This document shows positions 32,903 to 46,500 of a stretch of 64,000 bases of DNA, piece after piece; positions within the stretch are counted from its first letter, which is position 1, and every line of letters starts with the position of its first letter. The notes under the pieces were generated by a model. It was not told the DNA's origin and did not search any database. It was given only the letters and a program-made list of their open reading frames with translations. The translations under genes and the position numbers were made by a program. The DNA is from [Phialemoniopsis] sp. UDSM-2020 (Eukaryota; Ascomycota; Sordariomycetes; Thyridiales; Thyridiaceae). The stretch spans positions 1,045,501 through 1,109,500 of the forward strand of contig JAEILZ010000009.1 of NCBI GenBank assembly GCA_018873225.1, in the 5' to 3' direction.

Positions 32903-35900
32903 GTGTTCCAACCTTCAGAGCTAGCGATTCGCTACTCATTGCTTCGTACGCCTATCAATATTGGTATCACTATGAACGATGCCGGTTCTCGAAGAGAATT
33001 CTCAGAATCTATCATGAATGAATCAAGCCTGGCAGCAGACATGGCAGTTTATTCGTCCTCCCGGACATGTCAGTATCCCTAGGGCCCCCAACATCCCTGA
33101 TGGAGCTTGCCCAAATCCCGTGGGAAGGTCCGCTGGCGCACGATGCCGTCCCTTGCTCCCGCGATCGTTAGAGACAATACCTTCAAAAGGCATCTCTGGT
33201 CACAGTCTACAAGAAACACGACGGGGACCCAATGGCTTTTTGGTAGCGGGCCAGAGGGATCTCGGCCGTTCATCTATGGCAGAAAGACGCGGTCCCGGCG
33301 ATAGTGGGCTGGAAGGATATTGACTGTCTCGATGCATTCGGTCCGGTAGGTCAAGTCTCGCACATGGATCTAATCGAGTCGTTGTGCAGCTTTATGATAT
33401 CCGCATAGCCGTAGGAACCGAGGGTGTGGTGTTGATAGAGATGGTCGCCAATCCTCGCGATCCCACAACATCGTCATAGGCAGAATACAAAACAAACATC
33501 GTTACATGCAGGCTACTGCACAAAGTCTTGAGTCGAAGGAGCGACTTGTGGGTGACCCAATCTACTTGAGCGGGAGAGGTGCCGCGCCGTCCCTTTCTCC
33601 CCCTTGGATAAAAGACCCAAAACCTGGCGCTGGATGTTTGAGATTTCCAAACCAGCGGTCCGCGGGTACCATCCTCTTTGCAGCTTAACAATCAGGCCCA
33701 AAAGGGTCTTGATGCCCAAAGTGGCAATCTTCAACGCGATTTATAGCTCGGTGAAGGGGGATATACACGGGACATGCCGTCCACTATCGTTTACTGGGAT
33801 TTTATATCATGTGAGTGATAGCGCTAGACACTCAATCTGCTCGTTAGGTTCTTCCAAGGCACCGCTCTCGATCTAGCGACCGGGCTACAGAAACAAGGAG
33901 GGTCTTTGAAAAGAGGAGCATAGAACCATCGCGAAGACCCGAGTATTCAGAAGCTTGGACGACGTTGTCCTGCCCGGCTGCATTACCCGGATCGTCAGCC
34001 GCCCCCAGTTGTCAACATTGCATTGAGCGTACCGTGTTGCCCCGCCCTCCTTCTTGAGCCGCTCTCCATTTCCAAACAGGGCGTCGTGCATGTCCGAACC
34101 ACAGCCTGAGATGGGAAGGATCCCGGCCGTGCAAAAGGTGGAGTCCCTCAGCCGAACCGGTTCTGGGCTCTCGCTCGCTGGGGCCGGTGATATGTGTGTG
34201 GCCTCCAGCTTGGTCGCAGCCGACGGGTATCATGTGGGATGGGATGGGAAACGACCCGCAGATGGGAACGACGACTTATACGGGGACGAATTGACGAGCT
34301 CGTTTTGTTCCTGCGTCTCACCAAGGGGAGGTGCAGAAATCTATCTAAATGGCCTGCCAGCCCTGCGTATTTCTATAGATCTAGCCGAAAATGAGGCCGG
34401 TAAAAACCGCATTTTGTTGCACAGGGACGACTTGCGAAGGGGCCGGTCAAGGCTCTGGTCTGCCGTACCCGCGTCACAATACCTCGAACAGGAGCTCTTG
34501 TCATCCCCACAAAGCATATGAAGATTTTTGACCGAGATCGATTTGACGAATACGCATCTAAAGAGACCTAAACCAATCTCGGTGTGATCGGATCTCAAGA
34601 AGCGTGTTAGTGCATGATGTATGTATGGATCTCGGAGCCGGGGTTGACTTTTTGGTACGGAACGGCTAAGGACGTCCCCAAGTCTTGGATGCATCTTCCA
34701 TCTACACACTTGTACTTGTAATAGACCTTAGCTGGAACTCCACACACCGACTTCTGGCTCTGTTTTGGTACGGGATGAAAGTAAGGTTGTCATAAATGCG
34801 GTTGCATCGCGGTAATCGATCACATTATGACATGCCACCACCGTTGAGACGTCGCTTGGCGGATCCTAGTCACCCAGTGACATTTGCGAGTCTACACACT
34901 CTCGAGGCTCAAGATGCCCCATCTTGCTCTTGTTCGACCTATGGACAGACTCACCATTTCCGGTAGACCCAAATGAAAGTCCTGGACGATAGTGTGGCCA
35001 GATTGGGAAAGCCGACAGCAACATGCTCTCCATAAACGGACAAGGTAAATGTCAGCAGCAAGAAAAGAGGAGAAGAGGCACGGAGGACAACGTCTGAGAG
35101 AGCCGGTCATGATGCTGGCTGCATGGTCAAAACAGCCAGAACGGCAAAGACTATGTATCCCTGCTCCATCGCTAAACCTCTTCGAGTTTGGCACGCCCTG
35201 TCACTTGTTCCCGATCCCTCCAGTTAGCGCGATCTCCGCGTGAAGGGGAAAGAGATGTATCATGCGATTCTCTCCTGGTCACGACACCAAGCTTGCAAGC
35301 TAGCCGGAACGATGTGTAGTCAAGATGTCTCCTGAAGGACATGAAGTAGACATTCGGAGTGGGGGTTCTGTGCCCTGGCCTCGGAAGTGTCCCCAGTGCT
35401 TGAGCTGCTGTGTGTGGGCAGCTTGTACGACAAGGTTGTCAAAGACTTCCAGGGCTTCCACTGGTCTGGAATCCCAGGCTGGATATCCACCAGCGTACAT
35501 ACAGTACATCTGGTGTTTGAGTATACGCCAGACCGCTTCATATGCCAATACAAGCCAACTCCTGCGGTCCTGGTTATATGCAAACTCATATATAGTAGCG
35601 CGCGCGTCTGAACGCATCCAATCAAGTCGGCTTTGCGATGTGATAGATGCAAGCTTCCTCGCATCATGCAGGATCATATACCTCGTCGATAACTGAGCAA
35701 AATGGACCGACTGTTGACTCGCCAGAGCCGTGAGACCGCTTCACCCTAGTCTGCCGCAACACTATCACTCTGCAGGTGAGGCGCCGCGAGTTTCGATCCG
35801 TGGGTGTCGTGCCGCAGACAGCGTCGCCGTGGCGGATCGAATGCAGAAGAGATATCTCCGGGCTGCAACTGGAGCGAGCATGACTGCGATTGGCAAGACT

Positions 35901-38328
35901 GACCACGGCAACCTCTACAGACCCGCTTCCCGGCGCCACGGTGAAATTGTCCCTGGCCTGGTCAGGGCGGGAAGAGAATCCCACAAGATAGGACCGACAA
36001 TCAGACCAAATCCAATTCTGTATGGCTGCGAAAGTAGAGTAGAGAATACCGAGACAGGGCGGATGAGAATTGCGTACGTACTTCGTTGGGTCGTGTTGTC
36101 AAACTAGCAGAGCGGGCATAGCCAACAGGGTTGCTCATTTGTTGTGACAATCTCATCTTTCTCCATAGGCGCCGTCAAATGATACAAGATTCGTGTTGAG
36201 AAGCTTTGCTGACCACAGGAGCTGCGGATATAACTCGCCAGCTTGAGCCATATGCTGAGTTGGATGCAGGTAAGCCGCTCTGCTTGCGGTCTGTTGGAGC
36301 TGGAAGGCCGATCACGTTTTCAGGTGCAATTCTGTGTGGCTATCATTCCTCGATGGCTCTCCGAGGCTGTCATACGTACCTGTCTTCTTCGTACTCCATA
36401 AGAATATCTCTCAAGTCCAACCGTCGCCGACTCCGCTCTTCCAAAGTCCATCATCTCCCCAGAGTGGGGATGTCGCGCTAGATTCCAGCACTTCTTTAGG
36501 TCTACTTACTTTAGCTGGGTGCGAGGCCGACCAGACATCTTTATATCGTTGATGCTACCTCAGCAGATAGAATTCAAAGTCACGCACAGACGATCTGTCA
36601 CAGCCACAAGAGACTCGGCAGACGTGTTCCCATACCTCACGAGACTTCCTCTCACCGGCCTTTTTCTACACTCTCATTGGTAAGCATATTTCAGTCTGTT
36701 CATTCCATCGACAGATCTGCCGTCCAATACGCCCTTCATATGCCCCCGGCAGTGTTTTGACGATGGCTGGTCGTCGTGCCGCTTCTGCCCGTCACAACCT
36801 TGTGCTCCGTCCAACTGAGACCGATCTGTCCAGTCCAACCAGGACACAGATATAAACCGGATAGAAGACAGGGAGATTCCGTGTCCGCTGAAGTATGTGA
36901 CTTGGTATCAGCCGGGTTCCTTGACTTTCTGGATAAGTTTCAGGCTATGGAACGCGGAACGGGCAATTTGAGTCTAGACATATGTCTGGATATCTCTCGC
37001 GCCCCAAGTGAGGACGAGTGAGCTTCGAGCGCCCACGAGCACGTCACCGGTACTTCACAAAGACTGCATATAATGACAGCACTGTACTTCTGTATTTTCT
37101 TTTCTCGTTGTGACTAGTCTTGCTTTCATTGCTGCTTTCCCTTTTCCTTTCCAACACACCCAGCTATGGCTTCTCTCATACATTTCATGATCAGCGGGAC
37201 GCCACATCCCCCAGTGTATCTTGTTGACTCAATATCAGACTTGACCGTTTCCACGCAAACCAAGTTCGCCTGGTTTCAGAGTCTTTAGAACAATCCGTGG
37301 AGCCGGACCGGGCACCAGGTGCTTGACTGTGCTGTACACCGTACGAAAAACGAGGGGATAAGCAAAGATATCCCTGTGGCTCTCTTAAAACACCCTGGTC
37401 CTTAATTCCCAACATACCAGACCAGAACAACGGAAACCGGCTTGAATTCGGGTCCCAGAGCCTCGATCATCCTTCATCTCTGCAATCAAGATATTTCGAG
37501 GTAAGGCCTTGACTGAGTGTGCGCGTCTTGAAAAGCCTATCCTATTGAATATAAGAGGGCTGCGAGAGGGCCCCCTCGAGTTGGATGCCCCATTGTCCAG
37601 CTTCAATTATCTTGAGAATCCCGGCCGGCAGTTGTGGCCGCAAAGGAGCGGTGCGAACCTCGATTCAGGGCTTACCCGCCACCACCGGTCCCGTCACAAG
37701 TGCATCTCGTCGTCACCGACTCGAACAACGCCACCACCGACCCCGGCAGCTTGAGCCTGTCGTCTGGTCTAACCCGCGCCGCCTGTGCAACTATCTCAAC
37801 CCGCTTCGTGCTGTCTTCGGCTCGACGCTCAATCGCTCCTGCAGTCACTCCCCCGTTCCCTCCTCTCACATTCACGTCCACATTCACATCCACAACCACA
37901 GTCACAACCACAACGGCAAGCGAACGACTCGGCGGGCGCCACTAGACTGCCGTGCTACTCCTGACGGTACATTGCCCAAGCCATCGATCCCTCTTTCCGA
38001 CTCGTCGGTAAGCCGGACGACCTGGCCTAGTCGTGCTGTAGCGGCTCCACTGCTGCACAGACCCTATCGTTGTGTGCTAGCGCGCCACAGACTTCCCCAT
38101 CCGTCACTACCTCCAACGCTATCACAGACCACCTCTCTAGCCCTGTCGCCCCCAACAGGAACAGCAGCAGCCCTAGGTCAAGCTTCAGAAGCTCTACTTA
38201 AAGTTGCAACCATCCACAATCGCCTTGTGTCCTCTTCGAGTAATCTCCGGAAGGGAACCCTGCTGCCTTCCCTACATTCGCCGTCTTGCTTTCACACATC
38301 TCGGCCTCGCCCGTTCTCAACCGTCACC
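32903..38328. other. Large gene-poor region and IDE leader
   Basis: About 5.4 kb. Between 32903 and 37584 no frame has a recognisable domain, splice-supported structure or transposon signature, and composition is too GC-balanced for heavily RIP-mutated repeats. From 37585 to 38328 the frame of the downstream peptidase is open and starts with an ATG; this part includes a CA-rich repeat coding for alternating His (about 37868-37917). Confidence 0.5.
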
Positions 38329-41300
38329 ATGCCGCCCCCTCAGCAGCAAAACCCATCCAGGGCGGACCGGACGGTGCCGATTCAAGCAAAATCGGGGCAA
38401 GTGGTGAGGGTTACAGACAAACTGGAGACACCTTCCCTCGACGACCGATCCTATAGGGTCATTCGCCTTCCAAACGAGCTCGAGGCACTGCTGGTCCATG
38501 ATGACGATACCGATAAAGCGAGTGCCTCACTTGATGTCAATGTCGGTAATTTCAGCGACGAAGTGGAGATGCCGGGTATGGCCCACGCTGTTGAGCATGT
38601 AAGTTGCAGACAACCTCTCCTCAATGGAAAATCTTGGCTTTCCATGCCGTGCGTGTCTTTGGTACTTACTGCGGATCATAGCTCTTATTCATGGGCACCA
38701 AGAAGTACCCAGAGGAAAATGCGTACTCACAGTACCTCTCCTCCAACTCTGGCAGCTCAAACGCCTACACGGCGGCCACCTCCACCAATTACTTCTTTGA
38801 TGTCTCTGGCAAGCCGCACGATGATGGGGACGCCTCAGCCGAGAACCCTTCGCCCCTGTACGGCGCGCTGGATCGATTTGCTCAATTTTTCATTGAGCCT
38901 CTGTTTCTTGCTTCGACACTGGATCGCGAGCTCCAGGCCGTCGACTCCGAGAACAAGAAGAACTTGCAGAGCGACCAGTGGCGATTACATCAATTAGAGA
39001 AGTCACTGTCAAGCCCCGATCACCCCTACTGTCACTTTTCTACAGGTAATCTGGATATCCTGAAAAATCAACCCGAGGCTCGTGGTATCAAGGTTAGGGA
39101 GAAGTTCATCGAGTTTTACGAGAAGCATTACTCGGCCAATCGAATGAAGCTCGTCGTCTTGGGAAGAGAGCCGCTCGACGTCCTCGAGGACTGGGTCGTT
39201 GAGCTATTCTCGGATGTCAAGAACAAGGGGCTCAAGCCCAACAGGTGGACAGAGGCAGTACCCTTCGGACCTGAGCAGTTGGGCATGCAATGGTTTGCCA
39301 AGCCAGTCATGGACTCGAGAGAACTTAATCTGTTCTTCCCCTTCCTGGATGAGGATGAGATGTATGAAGTACAGCCTAGTCGGTATATCAGCCATCTCAT
39401 CGGCCATGAAGGTCCTGGCAGTATTATGGCATACATCAAATCCAAAGGTTGGGCTAATGGTCTGAGTGCCGGTGCCTACCCGGTCTGTCCTGGCTCACCT
39501 GGCATTTTCGATTGCCAGATTCGCCTCACTGAAGAGGTATGCAAGCAGTACTACTACTCCTAAAAATAGGCCAAAGCTGACCTATGTGTACAGGGCTTGA
39601 AAAACTACCAGGAAGTCATCAAGGTGTTCTTTCAATACGTCTCTCTCCTACGAGAAGGACCACCGCAAGAGTGGATCTTTGAGGAGCAGAAGGGTATGGC
39701 CGAAGTCGATTTCAAGTTCAAGCAGAAGACGCCTGCGAGCCGATTCACAAGCAAGGTGTCGTCGGTGATGCAACGGCCATTTCCACGAGAGTGGCTTCTC
39801 AGTGGAAATAGTCGTCTACGGAAATTCGACGCAGAGCTCATTAAGCAAGGCATAGATTGCCTGCGTCCGGACAATTTCCGCATGTCCATCATATCCCAGG
39901 TATTCCCCGGAGACTGGGACCAGAAGGAGAAATGGTACGGAACGGAGTATAAATGCGAGAAGGTTCCGGATGCATTTATGAAAGAGCTCAAGGCGGCGCA
40001 CTCCATCTCCTCGAAGGACCGGATTCCCAACCTTCACTTGCCGCACAAGAATCAGTTTATTCCCACGAAATTGGAAGTCGAGAAGAAGGAAGTGAAGGAG
40101 CCAGCTGTTGCGCCTCGCATGATTCGCAACGACGAGCTGGCCCGGACTTGGTACAAGAAAGACGACACCTTCTGGGTCCCCAAAGCCAATCTGATCGTCA
40201 GCTTCAAGAGTCCTCTGATCTACGCATCGGCAGAAACCTCGGTTAAGGCCCGGATCTTCACCGATCTCGTCAGAGACGCTCTAGAAGAGTATTCGTATGA
40301 TGCGGACCTGGCGGGTATCAACTACAGCGTCTCGCTGGACAGTCGGGGTGTGACGGCAGAGGTATCTGGTTACAACGACAAGCTCCCTGTCCTTCTGGAG
40401 CAGGTTCTGATCACCATGCGAGACCTCGAGATCAAGTCAGATCGATTCGAAATCATCAAGGAGCGATTACATAGGAGCTATCGCAATTCTGCGTTCCAGC
40501 AGCCCTATCACCAACTTTACGATTATCTCGCTTGGCTTACCTCCGAGAACGATTATGTCGTGGAGGAGCTCGCAGCTGAGCTGCCCAATATATCCGTTGA
40601 GTCGACCAAAAGCTTCCACAAAGAGCTTCTCTCACAGTTGCACATGGAGGTCTATGTTCACGGCAATCTGTACAAGGAAGACGCCCTTACCCTTACGGAC
40701 ATGATCGAGTCGACTTTGAAGCCGCGTCCTTTGCCCCGACCTCAGTGGCCCATCTTCCGCTCCCTCATCTATCCCCCTGGGAGCAACTTCATCTATAAGA
40801 AAGATTTGGAGGACCCTGCCAATGTTAACCATGCAATCGAGATGCTGCTTCACATTGGTGACAAGGCGGATCGACTGCTCCGTGCCAAGACCCTGCTCCT
40901 AGATCAGTTCATCCACGAGCCCGCCTTTGACCAGCTGCGGACGAAGGAGCAGCTTGGTTATGTCGTCTTCTCTGGTTATCGGGGAACTCTGACTACAGTG
41001 GGCTTCCGATTTATCATACAGAGCGAGAAGAACCCCAAATATCTCGAAACTCGCATCGAGACCTTCTTGACGAACTATGCCGACACACTGGCGAACATGA
41101 GCGAGGCTGACTTTGAGAGTCACAAGAGGAGCCTGATGGTCAAGAGATTGGAAAAAGTTAAGAATCTCGACCAGGAGACTGGCAGGCATTGGACTCAGAT
41201 CTATAATGAGTACTATGATTTCAATTTTGGTAAGCCCCTCAACCTCTTGAGAAGCCCCTATCCTAGTGAAACTAGTACTGACCTATTCCCAAGCCCGCGA

Positions 41301-41811
41301 GGAAGCCGCACTCATCAAGGAACTGACCAAAGCGGATATGATCGAGTTCTTTGACCACTACATCAACCCCAAGTCTCCAGCCCGGGCAAAGCTCGCTATC
41401 CACCTGTTCGCACAGGAGCAGAGCGACGTCTCTACCGGCCAAATTTCAGAGCTGATCAAGACTCTAAGCCTTAATGACGAGCTATCCCGACAGGCGGCCA
41501 CTGATCTCCAGGCGAAGCTCACAGCGGCTCACCATAACTGGGATGAAGAGCGCGACAGCATGCGGGCGTACCTACTCAAGGATCTCCAGGTTGCGGAGGA
41601 CAAGGTGGACGCAGCAGTGAACGCCTGGAAGAAAATCTCGACAGAACACCAGGCTGACTTCGAGACGTGGGCAGAGGCGCCTTGTCTCAACGGAACCAGC
41701 CCGGTCTGGATCTGTGACGTGCGCGACTTCAAGCAAAGCCTGGCGGTCACTGCTGGGGCACGACCTGTGGTGGACCTCAGCGAATACGAAGACTTGGATG
41801 CGAAATTGTAG
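38329..41811 (+). CDS. STE23: Insulin-degrading enzyme / Ste23-type M16 metallopeptidase
   Basis: Large zinc peptidase (inverzincin, M16A) that degrades small peptides and, in yeast, processes a-factor pheromone. Exons 38329-38598, 38682-39536, 39594-41229 and 41294-41811 give 1092 aa; introns are 83, 57 and 64 bp. The inverted zinc motif HxxEH is split by intron 1: His86, Glu89 and His90 in MAHAVEH, followed by LFMGTKKYPEENAY. The third ligand is Glu179 in AVDSENKKN. Compared with IDE there is an extra acidic loop (GKPHDDGDASAENPSP) just after NYFFDVS. The later M16 half-domains are complete (LRTKEQLGYVVFSGYRG). The C-terminal tripeptide AKL is a peroxisomal PTS1-type signal also known from animal IDE. 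The chosen ATG sits in a strong CACC context, but the frame is open 248 codons further upstream. Confidence 0.95.
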
Positions 41812-43579
41812 AGCTGTTGCTCAAGTCTAGACTCGACGGGAGAGCAGTCTGAAGGGGAGCAGTTTGAGGAGTGCAGTCTGCAATGGGCGTCGTGACTTGG
41901 TAGAATCAGCCATTGTCTGATTATTTTCTCTACCATCACTGGGCTAGACAAGGGGCAGGCAGGGTGCTGAGCTTGACGAGAGCCCAAGAAACACATATCC
42001 AACCACGAAGGACCTGAATACGACATATACTTTTGGAAGGCGATCCACGGAGGCAAATTCTACGGCACGGGTTACGCGCAAGCGTGCGTCATCTTGGAGA
42101 ATATAACTAGACGGTCTTTGCGATGGAAGTAGAGAGCAGTGAGATACAAATAGACCTCGTTTGACCAGAACTCCAACAGGGAAGGGGACATGGCCAGGTT
42201 GACAGACGTGCCCTTGGTTCTTGGTGCCGGATCGACAGCTTCCTCGCCGTCACGAGAGACTAGCCGAGTTGTTTAGGACTTGTTGACCGCCTCCGTTGTT
42301 AGCCGTCCAGAGAAATCCACTGCAGGCAGAATAGGTTGATCACGACTGTACAAGTGGGTGTCAGAAAGGTTTATGGTTTTGGGTCAGTCTATACCCTAAT
42401 TACTAACGGGCTGAATGGTCCATTCATGCTTAGGCAGTGGGATAACCCTGGTTCATTAATTGATGCTCGGTGTACTCCATACAACTATGAGTAAAGCCAT
42501 TAACTAATTTATCACCCACTTGCCTTGATACTTACTTAGTAGTGTCAAGAGATGACTCTCAGCTAAGGCACACTTCCACTGAGCAATCGTCTAGTTTGCT
42601 TATCCCATTATGATTTCTTGTTTGTCCGCCAAATCAAGCCACTCCAGCAATGAACAAAAACAACAGGGCGAGTTGGTGTTCTCTCTAGTAAAAAGCATAA
42701 AAAGCATTGTTCGTAGCGGGTCTTTCATCGGGCGGGGGGGTTTCGCAGCAAGTGATTTCCGGTCAACTCACGGATCAAGGTAAGGCTGAACGATCTAAAT
42801 TTCTGGAATTGGGATTTCACGTGGTAATACATGCCGTCTCTGTAGACCACATGGTGCTCGATACGAAGCTCAGCTACTAACTTGCAAACATATTCTGATC
42901 ACTTGAGTTGTTGCGCTGCAGTTTCATGAGCCCTGCTCACTAAGAAGGGGTAGTCAGGTGTGTCAATAGGTGCAAACTGAATCACCTTGTGGTTCCCTTG
43001 GTCCCAGTGGGGCCCCTAAGCCACACACTGGAAGGGCTTTCCTGTCAACTCCCTTGCCTTGGAAGACACCCATGGCTTTAGCTTCATCTGACTTCAAACT
43101 CAGCGGACAGGAAAGCGAATTTGCAAATTCAACGAGTTCTCAGATCTCATTCTAATATTGTTGTATCGGACTTTAAGACGAAACCCCTTGCTCTTACTGC
43201 TACCTCGTTGAGTTAATCACTGCGTCACGGCCAGCCCTTTATTAGTGGCCTTCAGTGGATCACTGTTGCCGCCCCCCTCGTTTAAACCCGCCAGGATAAG
43301 GGCCTTATCAACACCTTTTTCCAAACGTGTTTTACCACCACCAGTACATGCGCTAGGCAGGGCCAAATCCAGAGAACCGAAAAAAGTCTTGGAGATTGAC
43401 TGAGAAGGCCGACCTTTGCTCAAGTCGCTCTCTTTCGCCTGACAAACCTACTTGAGTCTTTTCAAGCAAGCACAGCACAGCACAGTCAAGCGGGAGATGC
43501 ACCGCCCGTCCCCCTAGCTGTCGCGCCTGCCTATCACTAATGCAGAAGAAACTTCGGCTGTTTCTTCCCAGTCCACTGA
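41812..43579. other. Spacer, IDE / deubiquitinase
   Basis: About 1.8 kb without a recognisable gene. It is AT-rich between roughly 42350 and 42900. The part after 43200 probably includes the deubiquitinase leader and its unresolved first exon; a short CAGCA repeat lies at about 43468-43482. Confidence 0.5.
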
Positions 43580-46500
43580 GCTGTGACCGCATGCTCAGCC
43601 CTTCGCCTGTTTTCGGCGCCCCAGACCGACGACCAGCTCCTTGCCCCAGAGCTGCCCGCGCAGCTCGCCTTCACGACGTCTTCCCTAAAGAAAAGAAAGG
43701 TTACACGTCAGACGACAGGGGACCAAGTTGAATCCCCCGACTTGATCCTCCCATCCACCGAGGTGGACCCCGACCAACCGGCTGTGTCCTTCTCTGAATC
43801 CCTACCTTCAGGCTTAGCAACTCCCACCTACGTCCGTGGCGACTCGGTACCAGCCTCAAGCTTGCCTCCGCGGCTGCAGACCAACCAGTACAACCAGTCT
43901 TTCACGTCCGACTACGCCGACTCGACGGCAAGTTCGCCAGCTGCTGCTTCCGCTGACCTCTCCGTCGACAACGACCGCGGCGACGATATCTTCCCTTCCG
44001 AGCCAACATCAGCCACTTCTCTCCCTTCTCTTACCGCCAACGGAAGCCACCTCTCCCTAGCCTCGGTCACCCGCCGTGCGATAATGGTAGCAGACGGCGA
44101 CCTGCCCCAGAGGTCGTCGTCTCCGTTGAAGCGTCGCGCCTCCAGCATGGAACCCGAGACCAGCGCGGATGCGCGCGAGGATGTCGATATGATCTCACTG
44201 CCGCCTGAAGATGGTACAGAGACGAATGTTGCGGCGTCATCAGGCCAACTCGCCGAGGAACAGCCCAAGGTGAACTCTGCTAGCGATGTCGACACCGCGA
44301 ATGGAGCGAGTGCGCTTCCTATGATCAATGGTACGTTTTGAGAGCGCAGTATTGTAGTCTTGTCTTACTTATCTTACTCTCAGGCCACCCGCCGATTTCT
44401 GAACAAGTCAAAACTATACAAACCCTGCTACGCGCCTTTAGCGAGCAGCAGATGCAGGAGGGGGACGTTGTTTATCTGGTTTCGCGAAAGTGGCTTGAGA
44501 AGGCCTTGGCCCTCGATACAGCGACAAAGCAGAAGGCGACCGAGCCAGAACACCAGGTTACGTTGGGCCCGGTCGACAATGCGGATATCATTCAAGAGAT
44601 TGTCAAAGACGTAAACGGAAACGATGCCGTTCGCTTGGTCCCGGGCACGGGGCTCGACCACTTTGAACTCTTCCCCAAGGATGCTTGGGACCTACTCTCG
44701 ACCTGGTACGGTGTGGCCGAGGGTCAACTGCCCATCCTTCGGCTGGCCCACAACACCGCATTCGACTCGTCACTGCCCAACATCCAAGTTGAATTTCATC
44801 CCCCCGTCTTTACTGTCCACCGCCTCTGGTCGGAGATCAGCCCAAACCCGATAGAGCAGAGTTTGAAGGCCAACAACCCCCCCGCGCCAGTAATCATGTG
44901 CAGCACATCGCACAACCTACAAGGCTTTCTGAAGCGAGCGAAGCAGCTATTGGACATTCCTATGGACAGAAAAGTTAGGGTCTGGTCTATCCCGCCTAAG
45001 GTGTCCGCTGGCGAGCCTAGTTCCTCAGACGCCAAGGTCTCACTGCTCTCAACCCCTCCTGACTCCCCAAAGCTGGAGGATGGCGGTGCCCGGGTGAATG
45101 GTACTGAAGACCCCTGGAAACGAACGCTGCTTGGTGTCGATGAGTTCATGAAGCTGGAGAGAGGTACTGAGAGGGATCTGTTGACAGAGGTCAAGGACAA
45201 TACCGGCAACCCCAACTACAACGGCCGCTCCACTTTGGCCTTCTATTCACTTGCCATGGATCAAGAGCTCATCCTTGACGAGAACATCGATACCACGAGG
45301 CACTGGGTCTCCACCTACAGTTCCGCAATGGCTAGCAAGGACAAGCGCAAGCCGCTACCGACCAAACAAAACGCTGTGACAAGCCTAGCCAGCAAAGCTT
45401 CGTCCATCGCGAGCGGCCGCAGTAGCCCTGCGCCTCAGGGGCCGATGACTCGTGGACGGACAAAGCAAAAGTCGGGACGGACAACTGGCTGTACGGGGTT
45501 GAGCAACCTCGGGAACACTTGCTATATGAACTCAGCTCTACAGTGCGTTCGGAGTGTCGAAGAGTTGACCAAGTATTTCCTGGTGAACGAAGCCGACGAC
45601 GAGGTCAACACCGACAATCCTTTGGGTTTCGGCGGCAATGTTGCTATGGCCTATAGTAATTTGCTTCATGAGATCTATAAGGATTCGTCTGCCGGATCTG
45701 TCGCACCGAGGCATTTCAAAAATGTCATTGGTCGCTACGCTCCGGCGTTCTCGGGTTACGGTCAGCAAGACTCCCAGGAATTCCTTGGTTTCCTCCTTGA
45801 TGGCCTGCAAGAAGATTTGAGCCGCATCAAGAAGAAGCCCTACATCGAGAAACCCGACTCTACGGACGAAATGATCAACAACCCGGCTGCCATCAGAGAA
45901 ATGGCGGACAAGGTGTGGGATATCACGAAGCGCCGGGATGACTCTGTGGTCGCCGATCTTTTCACTGGCATGTACAAGTCAACCCTGGTTTGTCCCGTGT
46001 GCGAGAAGATCAGCATCACTTTTGACCCCTTCACAAACCTGACACTGCCGCTGCCTATCCGGAATGTCTGGAGCTCCAAGATTAAGTATTTTCCCCTCAA
46101 CGACACTCCCGTCTACATCGATTGTGAATTGGACAAGACGAGTAGCATGAAGGCTTTGAAGGATTTCGTCTCTGCCCGTGTTGGCGTCCCAGTGGAGCGA
46201 CTGTTCGCTGCGGAAGAGTACAAAGAAAAGTTTTTCAAATACTATGAGGATTACTCCTGTGTTTCGGAGGAGATCCACAACAACGACACACCAGCAGTGC
46301 ACGAACTCGAGGCAGTGCCTACGAACTTGTCGTTCAAGCAGCCCAAGAAGCAGCACTACCGGTCATTACTGGACCCAGTCGATAGCGACGACGCCGAGAC
46401 ACCCAGCTGGGACAGCCCTGCCGCTGAGCGCATCCTCGTACCTGTCATGCACCGCGTCCTGCTACAAGAGTCTGGATTTGGTGGCAAACGCCAGCAGCTC

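Noticed and set aside
35730..35860. B-box-like sequence GTTTCGATCC suggesting a tRNA
   Set aside because: No acceptor or anticodon stem could be paired around it.
32903..37584. Degenerate transposon or RIP-mutated repeat
   Set aside because: No terminal repeats, no transposase or reverse transcriptase remnants seen, and composition is not AT-extreme.
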